Assembly: GCF_003182135.1 (NCBI RefSeq)
Contig: NZ_QGTL01000012.1
Location: forward strand, 124,001-188,000
Source: Nocardia neocaledoniensis
GTDB lineage: Bacteria; Actinomycetota; Actinomycetes; Mycobacteriales; Mycobacteriaceae
Direction: 5' to 3'
Length of the DNA stretch: 64,000 nt
Part shown: one piece after another, positions 62,575 to 64,000 of the stretch
Layout of the letters: the number at the start of each line of letters is the position of its first letter
Position numbering within the stretch: position 1 is the first letter of the stretch
The notes under the pieces: model-generated
Seen by the model: only the letters and a program-made list of their open reading frames with translations
Databases searched by the model: none
What the model was told of the DNA's origin: nothing
Made by a program: the position numbers and the translations under genes

Positions 62575-63590
62575 CGGCATCCCTCGACGACCTGAACCAG
62601 ACACAGCCAGTTGTCCGGGAACAACCACGGCATATAGACCTCCCCGTACGGACCTTGGCCGAAGCCGTTGTTGAACTGGCGCATCGTCACCGGCATGACC
62701 TGGTAGAGCGCGTCGAGGTTGGCCCGGTTCTTCTCCAGGCCCTGCGCCATGGTGTTCAGACTGTGGATTAGCGGGCCGAGCCGGCCGCCGTTGTCGACGC
62801 CCATCTCCTGCAGGATCTTCGACGCGGCGGCGACGTTGTCGAGCAGGTCGCGGATCAGGTCCCGGCGGCGGATCACCGCGTCACCGATGGCCTGTCCCCT
62901 GGTGAGGAGCAGGAGCACACTGTTCTGGTTGTCGGCGATCAGCCCCGACACCTGATCCATGCTGTCGAGCAACCGGTCGACCTCGTCGCGGCGGGTGGCG
63001 ACGACCTTCGCCAGCGCGCCGACACTGTCGAGCGCCTGCGCGGTGAGGTGCGGTGAATCGCCCATCTGCGTGCTGACCGCGTCCAGGCTCGCGCGCAGGG
63101 CGTTCGGGTCGAGCCGTTCGAGATGCTCGAAGGAGTTGCGGTACTTCGGATCGTTCACCACCTTCGCCAGGTTGTAGGGAACGGTCGTGGCCGACAACGG
63201 GATTCGGGCACCGTCTAGATCGGTTCCCCGGCCGGGATCGAGCTCGACGTGCATCTTGCCGAGAATCGTCGACATCTTGATCGCCGCCGTGGCATCGCGT
63301 CCCAGCCGCACCTCCGAGCGCAGGCTCATCGCCACCACCACGCGATCACGTTCCAGCCGCACCGATTTCACGGTGCCCACCTCGATTCCCGCGATGTCGA
63401 CACTGTTGCCCGTCCGCAGGCCCGCGGCCTGGGCGAACTCGGCGTGCACCGTCGACTTGCCGAGTTCGGCCCGGGCGAGCACGCCGGAGCCGAGGACCAG
63501 CGCCACCACGGCGGCGCCCGCGGCGAGACCGAGCCACAGGTTCCGGTTGCGGGTCGACGCGCGAATTCGCGCGACCAGGGACTCGATCAT
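62571..63590 (-). CDS. mceC: MceC-type Mce-family protein
   Basis: This 339-residue protein has one membrane segment (LWLGLAAGAAVVALVLGSGVLA), the Mce domain (VHAEFAQAAGLRTGNSVDIAGIEVGTVKSVRLE) and a helical C-terminus. ATG 63590 follows GGAGGTGTGCCG and overlaps the mceB stop. The tail ends with two cysteines (WLCLVQVVEGC), as in other MceC proteins. Confidence 0.9.
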   Translation of the reverse strand: MIESLVARIRASTRNRNLWLGLAAGAAVVALVLGSGVLARAELGKSTVHAEFAQAAGLRTGNSVDIAGIEVGTVKSVRLERDRVVVAMSLRSEVRLGRDATAAIKMSTILGKMHVELDPGRGTDLDGARIPLSATTVPYNLAKVVNDPKYRNSFEHLERLDPNALRASLDAVSTQMGDSPHLTAQALDSVGALAKVVATRRDEVDRLLDSMDQVSGLIADNQNSVLLLLTRGQAIGDAVIRRRDLIRDLLDNVAAASKILQEMGVDNGGRLGPLIHSLNTMAQGLEKNRANLDALYQVMPVTMRQFNNGFGQGPYGEVYMPWLFPDNWLCLVQVVEGCR

Positions 63591-64000
63591 CGGCACACCT
63601 CCGTGTGAGAATTGCCGCCGACCTGCGAGAACAGTCCGCGCGGGAACAGCACGCCCCACAGCGACACATCCAGGCTGCAGACGTGGGCGTTGATGTAGGT
63701 GCCGTTGCCCGCGATCCGGGCGAGCCCGGCCAGCACCAGCGGCAGCTCGATCGCCGAACGGTCGAGACGCTCGCCGTTGGACAGCAGCAGCTCGACTCCG
63801 GTGCTCGCCTGCTGCTGGGCCAGCGCCATGCCCGGTGCGGCGCGGCTTATCAGGTCGGTCAGCGCGGTTGTGGACTCGGCGATGCCGGTGACCGCGTCGC
63901 CGAGTACCGTGCCCTGCTCGTACAGGCCCGTCACCAGGGCGCGGGACTGGGTGATGAGAGTCTCCAGCTCGCCGCTGCGGTGGGCCAGGCTCGCGATGAC
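63587..64000 (-). CDS. mceB: MceB-type Mce-family protein (3' part; start beyond the window)
   Basis: The minus frame is open to the window edge. The visible 137 residues are the helical C-terminal part (ETLITQSRALVTGLYEQGTVLG, GMALAQQQASTGVELLLSNGERLDR) and the closing INAHVCSLDVSLWGVLFPRGLF, which are typical of MceB. It overlaps mceC by 4 bases. Upstream yrbE and mceA genes would be expected outside the window. Confidence 0.85.
   Translation of the reverse strand, partial: VIASLAHRSGELETLITQSRALVTGLYEQGTVLGDAVTGIAESTTALTDLISRAAPGMALAQQQASTGVELLLSNGERLDRSAIELPLVLAGLARIAGNGTYINAHVCSLDVSLWGVLFPRGLFSQVGGNSHTEVCR

Overview
The window is high-GC actinobacterial DNA, almost certainly from Nocardia or a close relative in the Mycobacteriales. 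The evidence is the gene order uvrA - infC - rpmI - rplT - tsnR - pheS - pheT - argCJBDFR, a DevR/DevS dormancy pair, an mce operon and very GC-rich third codon positions. I saw no rRNA, tRNA, CRISPR array, transposase or integrase gene. Except for the arginine genes and the first 15 kb, most gene groups are accessory metabolism, each with its own regulator.

Layout. 1-2.3 kb: a dormancy/hypoxia module of DevS-type sensor kinase (cut by the window edge), a RafH-type ribosome-hibernation factor and DevR, with a near-consensus DevR box between devS and rafH. 2.6-5.6 kb: uvrA. 5.7-5.9 kb: two small paralogous peptide genes and a strong terminator. 6.0-9.0 kb: a DUF1844 gene, then infC-rpmI-rplT-tsnR behind a long leader with an attenuator-like hairpin. 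9.0-11.1 kb: TetR regulator and divergent drug-efflux pump with a clear operator/promoter. 11.6-16.2 kb: pheST and RNase Z. 16.4-20.3 kb: a TerD-TerA fusion, an alpha/beta hydrolase and two uncharacterised proteins. 20.4-24.4 kb: a conservon (membrane sensor ATPase, roadblock, DUF742, Ras-like GTPase).

24.4-31.9 kb holds a membrane-protein gene followed by a disrupted downstream gene, a septum-formation-domain protein, a secreted lipase under TetR control, an acetyltransferase, ppc and a tiny secreted peptide. 32.2-39.6 kb is the most interesting block. An IclR regulator, PfkB sugar-acid kinase and RidA face a D-amino-acid dehydratase-like PLP enzyme, a D-aminoacylase-like deacylase, a KDPG aldolase and a GntP permease. 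Together they read as a complete route from N-acetyl-D-glucosaminate (oxidised GlcNAc) to pyruvate and glyceraldehyde 3-phosphate.

39.5-49.5 kb is a run of regulator/enzyme pairs: TetR/FAD monooxygenase with three evenly spaced operators, SDR/tautomerase/TetR, WYL/PNPOx-like, a PEP-mutase-like enzyme, a shortened P450-like protein/ArsR, and an ECF42 sigma factor with its DGPF partner. 49.6-56.7 kb: a cation/proton antiporter and argCJBDFR. 56.8-58.0 kb: a self-inhibited Fic protein. 58.2-64.0 kb: the distal part of an mce operon on the minus strand (mceB partial, mceC-F, an Mce-associated protein and a membrane protein).

A recurring feature is the leaderless promoter. At a dozen genes a NANNNT -10 hexamer lies 6-7 bases before the start codon with no ribosome binding site. 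I used this to choose several starts.
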